Shown here in pieces: positions 18,595 through 27,545 of a stretch of DNA of 64,000 nucleotides. The notes beneath the pieces are model-generated. The model was not told where the DNA came from. It did no database searches and saw only the letters and a list, made by a program, of their open reading frames with translations. Each line of letters opens with the position of its first letter. The stretch's first letter is position 1. The translations under genes were made by a program, and so were the position numbers. The stretch is taken from positions 1,302,001-1,366,000 of the forward strand of contig NZ_AP013042.1 in NCBI RefSeq assembly GCF_001547755.1. Reading direction: 5' to 3'. The stretch is from an endosymbiont of Bathymodiolus septemdierum str. Myojin knoll. GTDB lineage: Bacteria; Pseudomonadota; Gammaproteobacteria; PS1; Pseudothioglobaceae.

Positions 18595-19506
18595 TTATAA
18601 TTCATAATCGCCAGCATAAGGCGCCTCATCTTCCACAGTTGGCAAAGTTAAACGATTGCCCCAATGTGACCAGCCACCATTGTAAAGTTTGACATGTTTA
18701 TAACCCAAACTCTTTAATTGTAAATACGCCAAACTCATTCTAAAACCATCATGACAATAAACATAAATAGTCTTATCTTTGGGAATCTGCGCATAAAGAT
18801 CAATCAAACCTTTTTCGTCTATCCATTCTTGTGCGCTAATACCTTTCATACTAACAATATTTATTGCACCAGGAATATGTCCCGCTAAAATAGAATGTTT
18901 AATCACTTCTCCAGTATACATTTTATGTGGTCTGGCATCCAATAACACAATATTCTTATCGCGTTCTGAAACAACATCACCATAAACATCTTGCCATTCA
19001 ATAAATAAATTAGGATTTTTTTCTTGCAACACAACATTACCTCGGGAGACTCTTGTAGTTTCTGTGGTCATATCTTCAAATGAATTCCATGCCCTGCTGC
19101 CACCATTTAAAATTTTAACTTGATTCATATTAAAACCGTATAACTCTAACAAAAAATATACTCTTGATGCTAAGGCAGTGCCTGAATCATCATATATAAC
19201 TATTGTAGAATCATTATTTATACCCCAACGACGCAAGGTGTCTTCAAATGCTTTTTTACTAGGAAAACGCATAATAGGATTGGCGTTATTATCACCCAAA
19301 TCTTTAAAGCGTTGCACCTGCACAGCTCCTGGAATATGTCCAATGGTAAAATAGCGATGCGGATGATAACGCACCTCTAGAACGCGTATATTTTTATCCT
19401 CAATTCTCTCACTTAGCCAATCACTGTCTATTAAAAAATCTCGGTTTGCTAAAGCAAACTGACTGATTAACACCAATATAAAACTAATTAATATTCTCAT
19501 TTTCAT
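18595..19506 (-). CDS. Periplasmic thiosulfate/3-mercaptopyruvate sulfurtransferase (two rhodanese domains)
   Basis: A 303-residue exported protein with a signal peptide ending ISQFALA (about residue 20). The first rhodanese domain (about 24-145) carries VIYDDSGTALASR with Asp in place of the catalytic Cys, so it is structural. The second (about 165-290) has the active Cys251 in YCHDGFRMS. It probably transfers sulfane sulfur from thiosulfate or persulfides in the periplasm. It ends 14 bases before the thioredoxin-like gene, suggesting a sulfurtransferase-reductant pair. Confidence 0.88.
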   Translation of the reverse strand: MKMRILISFILVLISQFALANRDFLIDSDWLSERIEDKNIRVLEVRYHPHRYFTIGHIPGAVQVQRFKDLGDNNANPIMRFPSKKAFEDTLRRWGINNDSTIVIYDDSGTALASRVYFLLELYGFNMNQVKILNGGSRAWNSFEDMTTETTRVSRGNVVLQEKNPNLFIEWQDVYGDVVSERDKNIVLLDARPHKMYTGEVIKHSILAGHIPGAINIVSMKGISAQEWIDEKGLIDLYAQIPKDKTIYVYCHDGFRMSLAYLQLKSLGYKHVKLYNGGWSHWGNRLTLPTVEDEAPYAGDYEL

Positions 19507-19517
19507 TCCCCTGTTAT

Positions 19518-19848
19518 TTAATTTTCAAATTCTAGTTGCAAAAATACATTATTAGGCATTTTTTCTTGCAATGCCTTTAAAATTTTTAAATAATTAAACT
19601 TATCTTGATTAATATTAGTTGCTATCATAATACAATCATCATTAGCAACAACCTTGCGTATTTCATCACGCAAAAATACCAGGTAATCATAAGTATCTTT
19701 GCTTGCCTCCACTAAATTTGTTATATGTCTATGTCCTGGAATAATATAGTTTGGTTTGAAACTTGCCATTTTCTCAAATACCTTAATCCAGCTTTTAATA
19801 TTTGGGTCTTAACTAGTTAAGACCCAAAATAATAATTAGTTTTTTCAT
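19518..19848 (-). pseudogene. Metallo-beta-lactamase-fold hydrolase, internally deleted remnant
   Basis: The 5' end is a good start: AGGAAGG then ATG at 19848 and MKKLIIILGLN, the beginning of a signal peptide like that of the intact gene at 29069. It meets TAG after 11 codons. In another frame the coding sequence resumes as DPNIKSWIKVFEKMASFKPN and YIIPGHRHIT, the C-terminal part of an exported metallo-beta-lactamase enzyme. All of the zinc-binding core (HxHxDH) is missing. A perfect 28-bp palindrome marks the junction. The remnant is non-functional unless the 83-residue C-terminal piece has a separate use. Confidence 0.8.
19801..19828. repeat. Perfect 28-bp palindrome at the deletion junction
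   Basis: Two 14-base arms, TTTGGGTCTTAACT and its exact reverse complement, abut without a loop. The palindrome contains the premature TAG of the remnant gene and spans the point where the signal-peptide frame changes to the C-terminal frame. It could act as a terminator-like hairpin for the arsC transcript, but there is no good T-run on that strand. Confidence 0.85.
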
Positions 19849-19864
19849 TGCGTCCTTCCTAATT

Positions 19865-20274
19865 TTATGATAAACACAATTTATCACTAACAACTGGCAC
19901 AAGTTTTTCTCGAATTTGCATAAAGGTTTGTTTAAACACATCAAATGCTTGTCCATCCGGGTCATCAAACCCAATATGAATAACTTCTGTCTTTCCTGGG
20001 AAAGTTGGGCAAGTTTCTTGTGCGTTACCGCAAACCGTTACCACTAAATCAAACTTAACACCTAATATTGTTTCAATAGCTTTTGAATGATAATTCTCAC
20101 TCCACATATTGTTTTGCTTTAATATTTTTTCAGCATTTGGGTTAACCTTTCCGCTGGCAGCTACCCCAGCAGAATAAGCGTTAACACAATAAGATAAATC
20201 GTAATTTAACAAGGCTTCAGCAATAATAGAACGACACGAATTACCTGTGCATAAAATTAAGTACTTTTTTTCAT
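19865..20274 (-). CDS. arsC: Arsenate reductase, low-molecular-weight phosphatase type (5' frame disrupted)
   Basis: The frame encodes KKYLILCTGNSCRSIIAEAL with a complete CX5R phosphatase loop, then the FDLVVTVCGNAQETCPTFPG segment with the second and third redox cysteines, as in thioredoxin-coupled ArsC. The only ATG (20274) in a normal position is one base out of frame: ATG is followed by A7 and the zero frame stops after MKKST. One more A would give MKKKYLILCTGN and a 136-residue protein of normal length. Either RNA polymerase slippage on A7 restores it, a rare ATT start is used, or the gene is freshly inactivated. The rest of the frame is clean. Confidence 0.75.
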
Positions 20275-20277
20275 GAA

Positions 20278-20493
20278 TTAACCCTTGGTGTCTTTAAGCC
20301 CTAAAAGTTTAAAAATAAATTTAGCAGGGCAAAATCCAGTGATTGCCATTTGCATTAAATTTAATCCTACAAAAGCACTCAGCCATAACCAACTGGTATT
20401 GGTAATATCAATGGTGCCATTAAAATGTGCAAGTGCCAAACCAAGTGTTACCACCGAACCTGCCATAAAATTAACTGCGTTATTAATTGTCAT
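20278..20493 (-). CDS. DUF2892 (YgaP-like) inner membrane protein
   Basis: A 71-residue protein with two membrane segments (VNFMAGSVVTLGLALAHF and TSWLWLSAFVGLNLMQMAIT) followed by GFCPAKFIF, the cysteine motif of the DUF2892 family. These short proteins often lie beside rhodaneses or ArsC and are fused to rhodanese in YgaP. Three bases separate it from the arsC start. It probably helps membrane-linked sulfur or thiol handling, but the function is not established. Confidence 0.8.
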   Translation of the reverse strand: MTINNAVNFMAGSVVTLGLALAHFNGTIDITNTSWLWLSAFVGLNLMQMAITGFCPAKFIFKLLGLKDTKG

Positions 20494-20495
20494 AT

Positions 20496-21833
20496 TTACT
20501 CCTTTAAGTTAAAGATTTTGTTAACTGTAATCATTTCTCGCTGCGCTAATTTCCAGCCTTTCTTGTCTGATAATGGCTTGAATGCATCACGATAAACAAT
20601 ACGGGCTTTTATTTTTATACTTTTAGTATTTTTAGGCAAAGCATACACAAATTTAGCATGGTCTGGTTCTCTGGGTTTGAGCGCTGTATCAAATACGACA
20701 GCATCAGCCAAAAATCCACCAACGCCTACCATTGATCTATTTCCCATTTTAGCAATGGGTTTGGATTTATATACCTTGGCATACATTTTACCTGGTTTAC
20801 CCGCCCAATCATTAGGTCCGCGTTTTTTGGTTTTAGGGTTGCCAAAACCTGCTAACGGTGGCAAAAGACCTCGTTTATCACCTATATAATTAAGTATTTT
20901 ACCATCAACATCTGTGACTTCTATTTTAAGAATAACATTTCTAATAGGTCCAGAACCTGGCACTTTATGACCTGCACCAACATTTTCAACCGTTGTGTTG
21001 ACAATGAGTTTTCCATTTTTCACCTCAGGCTTAACCTCTAATGTTAGTGCTTTTTTTAACATTTCGGTATCATGGGCGCCAACAAAAGTATGGGCTCTAG
21101 TGATTCTTTTAGGATTGTTTAACCCTGTAACGGTTGCCAGTTTATGCCTGCCTGGTAATATTGGCATATGACATTGTTGACAGGTCTGATTTGTTTTGCC
21201 AGAAGTATAAGCCTTTTTCCAATCGTCATATTGTGAAATAGAAAGGAACTTTTCTTGGTTTAAATGGCAGGTGCCACAAAGTTTAGAATCTCTAATTAAA
21301 TCACTTTTCATGGTTGGGTGAGCTAGTGATTTAGCATCTGCACGCGGACCATATTTAACGCCAGAATGATCCATAGTTACTGTTTCAAATATACGCGTAT
21401 TATATCGTCCATTTTTGTCTTTGTTGATATGCACATCTGCAATGCTATGGCAGAAATTACAACTAATACCATGGTCAAGCTTTTGTTTCATGGCTATACC
21501 TAAATCAACCTCTTCACCTTTTGCATGTTTTTCAAGCGCCAACTCTGGCACATGACAATCGGCACAATCACCATTTTTACCGTGCATCAGAGGCTGAAAC
21601 CCAAGCCCATCTTTTTTACCTGCTGGATTAGTGCCAGTATAGAATTGATACACAATTGAATTGTTCAAATCTTTACCCATTAATGAGCCCGACCATTCTT
21701 TGTAAATTCGTTGATGGCAACTACCACAATATTTAGGGTCTTTTAATGGGTCTGGTGCCGCTATTGCTATGACGGATTGCCCTGTTATTACAATCAGTAT
21801 AAGTAAAATCCAGTTTTTGTAATATTTTTTCAT
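20496..21833 (-). CDS. Periplasmic multihaem (five CxxCH) cytochrome c
   Basis: A 445-residue exported protein with a signal peptide (ILLILIVITGQSVIAIAA, about residues 9-26) and five CxxCH haem sites at residues 36-40, 90-94, 125-129, 186-190 and 218-222. The first half resembles the cytochrome c554-type domain; the second half (about 270-445) is haem-free and beta-rich. It probably moves electrons in the periplasm for a sulfur or nitrogen compound. It is followed by DUF2892 and arsC and preceded by an acetolactate-decarboxylase-like gene and an outer membrane barrel. Confidence 0.85.
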   Translation of the reverse strand: MKKYYKNWILLILIVITGQSVIAIAAPDPLKDPKYCGSCHQRIYKEWSGSLMGKDLNNSIVYQFYTGTNPAGKKDGLGFQPLMHGKNGDCADCHVPELALEKHAKGEEVDLGIAMKQKLDHGISCNFCHSIADVHINKDKNGRYNTRIFETVTMDHSGVKYGPRADAKSLAHPTMKSDLIRDSKLCGTCHLNQEKFLSISQYDDWKKAYTSGKTNQTCQQCHMPILPGRHKLATVTGLNNPKRITRAHTFVGAHDTEMLKKALTLEVKPEVKNGKLIVNTTVENVGAGHKVPGSGPIRNVILKIEVTDVDGKILNYIGDKRGLLPPLAGFGNPKTKKRGPNDWAGKPGKMYAKVYKSKPIAKMGNRSMVGVGGFLADAVVFDTALKPREPDHAKFVYALPKNTKSIKIKARIVYRDAFKPLSDKKGWKLAQREMITVNKIFNLKE

Positions 21834-21881
21834 TTTTTATTCCTTTTAAAAGTTTATTATCATTGATATGTTTTGACTTGG

Positions 21882-22568
21882 TTATTTTTGTGGCAAATAT
21901 AGCTTTGCCCCTGCTTGTAACGAGATATTGCGCAAATGCCCTGCTTCCCCTAAATTAGTAAGTAGCACATGTGGGTGAATGTTATAGCCCTTAACCATAA
22001 AATATTTTTGTTTATTATTGACGTTATAAAGTCCGACAACTTCCACAGATTGATTTTTACTATTTACTACTCTAGGGTTTTCAGTATCCATACTCCAAGT
22101 AAGTGAATTGGCATAACCAATAATCTTAAATGGCATCAAAACATTCTCACCACATTCAATTTCTTCTACCACATCATCCATTTCAAATGCTAAACCATTA
22201 AATGAATCAATATCGTCCATTTCACCGTATAATTTCCAAGCTTTTGGTGTTGCTATTTGTAACATTGCAGCGCCATCAGCCTCTTTGAGTATTGTGCGCA
22301 TCATTACTTCATCATCTTTTCCAGGGCGTGCCATATATACCACACCATTAACTATAGTCAATTCGTATTGATGATCAGCACCTGGACCATAGCCAACACT
22401 GGTATTTGACAATTTAACATCTTTAAATAAAACATTGGGTGAAAAATCACCGGCTGTCATTTTTTTAATATTACCAAATGATTGCACAGGCACTTTGCAT
22501 GCAAAATCACTGGCAATACTTGATATACTTAGTGTAATTAAAATACTACCTAATAAATATTTTTTCAT
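21882..22568 (-). CDS. Exported acetolactate-decarboxylase-like protein
   Basis: A 228-residue protein with a signal peptide ending SSIASDFAC. The N-terminal half (KMTAGDFSPNVLFKDVKL, then YELTIVNGVVYMARPG) follows the pattern of alpha-acetolactate decarboxylase. Three histidines, 198, 200 and 211, reproduce the H-x-H-x10-H zinc site of that family with the same spacing. Normal BudA/AlsD enzymes are cytoplasmic or Gram-positive secreted, so a Gram-negative periplasmic version beside a multihaem cytochrome may act on another substrate. The family match is by motif only. Confidence 0.6.
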   Translation of the reverse strand: MKKYLLGSILITLSISSIASDFACKVPVQSFGNIKKMTAGDFSPNVLFKDVKLSNTSVGYGPGADHQYELTIVNGVVYMARPGKDDEVMMRTILKEADGAAMLQIATPKAWKLYGEMDDIDSFNGLAFEMDDVVEEIECGENVLMPFKIIGYANSLTWSMDTENPRVVNSKNQSVEVVGLYNVNNKQKYFMVKGYNIHPHVLLTNLGEAGHLRNISLQAGAKLYLPQK

Positions 22569-22618
22569 TTTTATCTCTCTTTATAAAACAATTAAAATAA
22601 CTAAAATTGGTTAATTTT

Positions 22619-23743
22619 TTAGAAAAATGCATTTCTCCAACTGATGGAAATTGTTGAATCTCTTTCTGCTTGATAACCATTACGATTTTGTGAAATTGGC
22701 ACTGCGTATTCAATGCTAATATTTTTGGCACGGGCATATGTCCAATTCATACCAATACTGGCCTCGGTAAGATTGCCACCATAGTTACTGGTTTGGGCGC
22801 CTAACCCTGGACCGTATATGTTTGAGTCAACACCTTTGATTTTGCCTTGATGCTCTGTGCGTAACCGTAATGATGAGACCAAAGATGGTTTCCAGGCATA
22901 ACTCCCCCAAACAGTTGCTTCATGTTTATCATCATAACGCCAACCTTCTGAATTTTTATCTTCAAGTGGAATGGTGGCTAAATATTGAGCCCCCCAACCC
23001 CATCTTTTATCTTTGCCCCAGTAAGAAACACCTAATAAAGCATCTAAAGTGCCACTGCCTAATTGTAGGCCATAACCTAAGCGTGCACTTTGCATAGTGT
23101 TTGCTGGTGTAAGTGCAATATCCTCTTTTTTAATGCTACCAGTTGGCAAACTCAATACCATATCAACTAACACATGATGTTTGTCGCTATCATGTAACTT
23201 ATACAAAGCACCTAATTTAATATCACCCAAACCTTTAGATTCAACAGTATTAGTGCCAAGACTAACATTTGGATTGGCACCTGAAAAAGTCTCAAGTGTG
23301 GCTTGTTTCTTAGTCAAAGGGACAAGGGCAACTAAGGAAACTTTATCACTTATGGTGTAGTTAATAAATGGAAGTATTACATCTGCTTTGGATTTTTTCG
23401 GCACAACTCGTAATGTTGCTGGTTGCAGAGGTTTGCCAAAAAATTGATTGGGCGCCTCTAAAGCAGTTTGTTGTGCTGAAATAGAATTACTGCCTTTTAA
23501 TAATCCGCTAAATTCATAACGCTGGTAATTAACGCCTATCACAAATTGTCCTTTCTTTGGTAGTCCATAAACGCCAAAAAGTCCAGCTGCTGGTGGGATG
23601 GACAGTTTTTTCTTTAAGTTTTTCATTTTCTCAGACATAACCATATGTTTTTTATCAACATCGCTATATTTAGCAAATGTTTGGGCTGAAGTAGCAAGTG
23701 CCAAAGTAAACATCATTATAGTTAAAATATTTTTTATCATCAT
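22619..23743 (-). CDS. Outer membrane beta-barrel protein
   Basis: A 374-residue protein with a signal peptide (about residues 1-24) and many alternating hydrophobic and polar strands. It ends in aromatic-rich strands and a terminal Phe (SISWRNAFF), as expected for BamA-dependent barrels. It resembles the phenol-pathway MetA/DUF3187-like transporter group. The gene lies 50 bases upstream of the acetolactate-decarboxylase-like gene, so it may be a porin or binding barrel for the compound handled by that protein and the cytochrome. Confidence 0.7.
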   Translation of the reverse strand: MMIKNILTIMMFTLALATSAQTFAKYSDVDKKHMVMSEKMKNLKKKLSIPPAAGLFGVYGLPKKGQFVIGVNYQRYEFSGLLKGSNSISAQQTALEAPNQFFGKPLQPATLRVVPKKSKADVILPFINYTISDKVSLVALVPLTKKQATLETFSGANPNVSLGTNTVESKGLGDIKLGALYKLHDSDKHHVLVDMVLSLPTGSIKKEDIALTPANTMQSARLGYGLQLGSGTLDALLGVSYWGKDKRWGWGAQYLATIPLEDKNSEGWRYDDKHEATVWGSYAWKPSLVSSLRLRTEHQGKIKGVDSNIYGPGLGAQTSNYGGNLTEASIGMNWTYARAKNISIEYAVPISQNRNGYQAERDSTISISWRNAFF

Positions 23744-23817
23744 TTTCTCCCCTTTATAGTTATAAATGAATCATACAATAACTCTGATAAATAAAATATG
23801 ACCGCTGTTAGGTTTTT

Positions 23818-24444
23818 TTATTTTTTTGATTTCAAAATTCTAATGCGTCGACGATTTCTTTTAATTAATCCAATATTTTCCATATTGGCTAATGTGCGAT
23901 ACAAACTTTCTGGCTCAACACATAGTTCTTCTGCCCATACCAATAAAGGTATATTCAGTCCAAGTGTAATTCCATCAGGTGCCTCACAATTGATAAAGTG
24001 CAAAATTCGCTCTTGAATGGTTTTTAAGCGTAACCTTTCAACACGTCCGCATTGCTTTTTTAATTCTTTAGATAAAGCTAGTGAAAATTGCTTACCCAGT
24101 GTTGCCGACACCCCTAGTGACTGATAAAATTTGTCTTTGGGTATGCGCCATAAAATCGTCTTAACTGGTGCAAAACCATCACAAGAATAAGTATCCAGAC
24201 AAAGGCTAGAAGTAGCAAAAAATTCATAATTAGTTGCCCGCATTAAAGTAGATTTTTGTCCACTTAATTGATATCTAATCGCTCGTAATTCACCTTTAAT
24301 AACAAAATACAAATAATCAGAATTTTCGCCACAATGAAAAAGATAAGTATTTTTTTCTACTTGCAACATACTGCCTTTGATGGCAATTTCAGCAGGCACA
24401 ACACTCAAAAGAGCTTTAGGTATGTCAGATTCAACTAAATTCAT
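23818..24444 (-). CDS. Crp/Fnr family transcription regulator
   Basis: A 208-residue protein with a cyclic-nucleotide-binding-like beta barrel (about 25-120, YLFHCGENSDYLYFVIKGEL) and a C-terminal winged HTH (about 145-205, WAEELCVEPESLYRTLANME). The N-terminal four-cysteine cluster of Fnr is absent. It is oriented like the barrel-decarboxylase-cytochrome genes it precedes, so it probably regulates them. The effector is unknown. Confidence 0.85.
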   Translation of the reverse strand: MNLVESDIPKALLSVVPAEIAIKGSMLQVEKNTYLFHCGENSDYLYFVIKGELRAIRYQLSGQKSTLMRATNYEFFATSSLCLDTYSCDGFAPVKTILWRIPKDKFYQSLGVSATLGKQFSLALSKELKKQCGRVERLRLKTIQERILHFINCEAPDGITLGLNIPLLVWAEELCVEPESLYRTLANMENIGLIKRNRRRIRILKSKK

Positions 24445-24515
24445 AATTATATAAAAAGTTTCTTTAGGTTTTCGAGTCTTGCTTGCTTAAAAACTACTCG
24501 TCCTTAAGGAAATTT

Positions 24516-24782
24516 TCAACAACAATCATTATCCGTTGGGCAACATTGTGATTTAAACCAAGATAAAACAGTTTTTGCATCCGGAATACCGCCTGCATGA
24601 GCGATTTTGCCATCAACCACGACACCTGGTGTGGACATAATACCGTAAGACATAATCTGCGCGGTATCTTCAATTTTTTCTATGCTGATAGGAATGGCGT
24701 TGTCGCTACAGACTTTTTCAATCAATTTTTGCGTTGCCTTGCAATTTGCACAACCTGTGCCTAAAACTTTGACTTCTATCAT
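24516..24782 (-). CDS. Small thioredoxin-like protein, copy 2
   Basis: Encodes exactly the same 88 residues as the gene at 18314. The two genes differ at only a few synonymous positions (for example near 24579-24582) and at the last codons, where this copy ends in TGA and the other in TAA. The homology stops a few bases either side of the gene. This copy is in the expected place, directly downstream of the UPF0718 permease gene, so it is probably the original. Confidence 0.88.
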   Translation of the reverse strand: MIEVKVLGTGCANCKATQKLIEKVCSDNAIPISIEKIEDTAQIMSYGIMSTPGVVVDGKIAHAGGIPDAKTVLSWFKSQCCPTDNDCC

Positions 24783-24848
24783 TTTTTTCTCCTTTATAAA
24801 AAGACCCTTGTATGAACATAAATAACCATCTTTGTTTATACGAAAGTC

Positions 24849-25802
24849 TCACAAAATTATATTAAATACAATCCCAATCAAAATAATTGAAATTGTCACT
24901 ATGGCAGTAAAGAGCGCCAATGCCTGCCACTTAATCACCTTTCTTAAAATCAATAATTCTGGCAAAGAAATTGCGGCAATGCTCATCATAAAAGCAAGTG
25001 TGGTGCCGACCGCCACACCTTTTAGCAACATTGCCTCTGCCAATGGAATCACACCGACTGCGTTTGAATACAATGGTACACCGATTAGCACTGCCATTGG
25101 TACGGCTAATACGCTGTTAGCCTCACCCAAACTTTGTGCCCATTCTTCAGGGAAATAACCGTGGAAATACGCACCCAAGCCCACACCTAAAATCACCCAT
25201 TTCCACACGCGTCCAACAATTTCTTTGGTTTCACCAATCGCATAACGATGTCTTGCTTCTAAAGAATTATCTTGCTTAATTTCTGCCATTTCACCCATTT
25301 GGATTTTCCAAACATAATCCTCTACCCAGCGCTCAGGCTTAAATTTTTCAATAATAATGCCACCAAAAAATGCCACCAATAATCCTGATCCGACATACAA
25401 TAATGTAATCTTCCAACCGACAATACCTAACAACATTACTACGGCAATTTCGTTAATCATCGGGCTGGCAATTAAGAATGAAAAGGTAATACCAAGCGGA
25501 ATGCCTGCTTCAACAAAACCAATGAATAATGGCACCGATGAGCATGAGCAAAATGGGGTAAAGGCACCCAGAACGATTGAAAAAATTCGGGCAACAAATT
25601 TAGAGCGTCCGCGCACATAATTACGCACCTTTTCGGGGGAGACAAACGATCTAAATAAACCCATGACATAAATAATAAGAACCAGCATAAAAAATATTTT
25701 GCTAATATCCATTACGAAAAAATGCACACTTTCGCCTAATTTTCCATCAGGTGAGACCCCTGCTAAGTCATAGACCAAATAATTTGCTAATAAATCAAAC
25801 AT
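24849..25802 (-). CDS. UPF0718 (DUF318) family permease
   Basis: A 317-residue inner membrane protein with about eight hydrophobic segments and the hallmark PFCSCSSVPLFIGFVEAGIP around residues 80-100, whose cysteines are conserved in the family. Members are found with ArsR regulators and small thioredoxins and are linked to export of thiol or arsenic species. The start overlaps the end of the arsR gene by 8 bases, so regulator and permease are coupled. Confidence 0.85.
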   Translation of the reverse strand: MFDLLANYLVYDLAGVSPDGKLGESVHFFVMDISKIFFMLVLIIYVMGLFRSFVSPEKVRNYVRGRSKFVARIFSIVLGAFTPFCSCSSVPLFIGFVEAGIPLGITFSFLIASPMINEIAVVMLLGIVGWKITLLYVGSGLLVAFFGGIIIEKFKPERWVEDYVWKIQMGEMAEIKQDNSLEARHRYAIGETKEIVGRVWKWVILGVGLGAYFHGYFPEEWAQSLGEANSVLAVPMAVLIGVPLYSNAVGVIPLAEAMLLKGVAVGTTLAFMMSIAAISLPELLILRKVIKWQALALFTAIVTISIILIGIVFNIIL

Positions 25803-26139
25803 CGCATTCTCCTATTTTTGGACGGTTAGTCATTACTTTAAGTTGTTTTGAATCTTGTTGAAACAAAGACTTTGTATGTGCTTCGGTGGTTGTAAACTTA
25901 ATAATACTCTTCTGAAAATCTACCAAATCTGGGTGAATAGAATACAAGACCCATTTACCACAACGGCGTTTACGAATCAATCCATTGAGTTTTAAAATAT
26001 TCAAGTGACGCGATATTTTTGACTGCGGCAAATTAAGCGCGTATTCAATTTCACAAACGCACAATTCCTTTTGTTCACAAATTAAAGTAAGGCACCTCAG
26101 CCTAGTTTCGTCGGATAAAACATTAAAAAATTCATTCAT
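25795..26139 (-). CDS. arsR: ArsR/SmtB family repressor
   Basis: About 114 residues with a winged HTH. The sensor motif ELCVCEIE is the classic Cys-x-Cys arsenite site in helix 3, followed by LPQSKISRHLNILK as the recognition helix. ATG 26139 (MNEFFNVLSDETR) is preferred because the alternative ATG at 26169 lies at or upstream of the expected transcription start of the promoter at 26172-26200. It probably represses itself and the coupled UPF0718 permease and thioredoxin genes, and is released by arsenite. Confidence 0.87.
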   Translation of the reverse strand: MNEFFNVLSDETRLRCLTLICEQKELCVCEIEYALNLPQSKISRHLNILKLNGLIRKRRCGKWVLYSIHPDLVDFQKSIIKFTTTEAHTKSLFQQDSKQLKVMTNRPKIGECDV

Positions 26140-26149
26140 AATTAAGTAT

Positions 26150-26200
26150 TCACATATTCGTTTTTCCATATATGATACACTAAAAAATTTATAGATGCAA
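26150..26200 (-). promoter_or_regulatory. arsR promoter and likely operator
   Basis: On the minus strand TTGCAT (26200-26195) and TATCAT (26177-26172) are separated by 17 bases. Just downstream, a CATAT/ATATG inverted repeat overlaps the transcription start, the usual place for an ArsR operator. Confidence 0.5.
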
Positions 26201-26292
26201 AACTCTCTAAATTAATCACATTTCTTACTGCTCTAATTCAAAGATAAAGGCTGCACAGATGGGGATAGGCGACAATGTTAGATTTGTTGCTT

Positions 26293-27525
26293 TTATTTTT
26301 GGATTTGGGTACTAGGTAAAGCAATTAAAACATACAGTCCTGATAAAATCATTGCCGTAGATGCGAGCAAAAATGGCGCTATCAGAACTTGTGTCATTTG
26401 CGCAACCATTCCTAGTGTTAAAGCTGATACAGCATAACCAAAATCACGCCAAAATCTGTAAATACCTAACAATGTTCCTCTGGATTCAACAGGTGCAAAA
26501 TCAGCAACAGCAGCGCCCAGTGTTGGGTACAACATTGCCATACCAGTACCGATTACGCCAGCTTCCAATGTCCATAAAAATATATTGTTAGTATATGGAA
26601 TGCTTAACAGACCAAGTCCACATATCCACATACCACCAACAATTAACACTTTGCGTCCAATTTTGTCAGATAAAGGTCCAGTAATCAGCTGAGACCCTCC
26701 CCATACAACAGCATACACAGACACGATCGCACTTCCCTCTATTAAAGTTAAATTTTTTGATAAAAAGAACACAGGTAGAAATATCCAAACCATCGCATCT
26801 GTAAATTTCTCAACCAATCCTGCCTGATTTAAAGACAGTAATACTTTATCATGCCAACTTGCTTGAATAAACAACTTGCCAAGGCTTTGATGTGTAGCAG
26901 GAGTCACACCAACTTGATGCAACTTCGCCCACGGCATGGTTTCTTTGATTGAGAATATAGAAGAAATTAACCCTAGAAAAATAACCACTACGCCAAAAAT
27001 AAACAAACCTTGTCTTGCACCCAGAAAGTCAACAATATAAGCAGTAATTACACCCGCAATTGCAACAGCCGCATAGCCAGAAAACTCATTAATGCCGTTC
27101 ACCAATCCTTTTTGATTGAGTCGTGCTAAGTCTAGCTTGCTATTAATGGTCATCGACCAACACAGACCTTGGTTTACACCTAATAATAAGGTCGCTGCTA
27201 CAATCCAATTCCAACTGGGCGCATACAAAATCATCAATGGAATAGGAATAGCAACAACCCAACCAGTAACCAATACGCGTTTACGCCCATAAGTATCGCT
27301 CAATTTTCCTGCGAGTAAATTCATAATGGCTTTAACCACGCCAAAAACAACCACGAATGAAGTCAACAATAAAAACTGCTGACTTCCTAGCCCAAATTCC
27401 GTATCTGCTAGACCTGGTATGACCGTTCTTGTCATGCCAATTGTTAGACCAACTAAAAATACTTGTATTAATTGCAATATTATTTGCAACTTATTTTCAG
27501 ATATTCCATGTCTAATTGTCATCAT
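26293..27525 (-). CDS. MFS transporter
   Basis: A 410-residue major facilitator with twelve predicted membrane helices. The loop 2-3 motif GKLSDTYGRKRVLVTG and its repeat GPLSDKIGRKVLIVGG in the second half are diagnostic. It is divergent from the ArsR-rhodanese operon with about 100 bases between them, so it may share that regulator. It resembles drug/metabolite exporters of the ProP/YfmO type; the substrate cannot be told from sequence. Confidence 0.85.
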   Translation of the reverse strand: MMTIRHGISENKLQIILQLIQVFLVGLTIGMTRTVIPGLADTEFGLGSQQFLLLTSFVVVFGVVKAIMNLLAGKLSDTYGRKRVLVTGWVVAIPIPLMILYAPSWNWIVAATLLLGVNQGLCWSMTINSKLDLARLNQKGLVNGINEFSGYAAVAIAGVITAYIVDFLGARQGLFIFGVVVIFLGLISSIFSIKETMPWAKLHQVGVTPATHQSLGKLFIQASWHDKVLLSLNQAGLVEKFTDAMVWIFLPVFFLSKNLTLIEGSAIVSVYAVVWGGSQLITGPLSDKIGRKVLIVGGMWICGLGLLSIPYTNNIFLWTLEAGVIGTGMAMLYPTLGAAVADFAPVESRGTLLGIYRFWRDFGYAVSALTLGMVAQMTQVLIAPFLLASTAMILSGLYVLIALPSTQIQK

Positions 27526-27545
27526 TTATCCCCTATTTAATTAAA

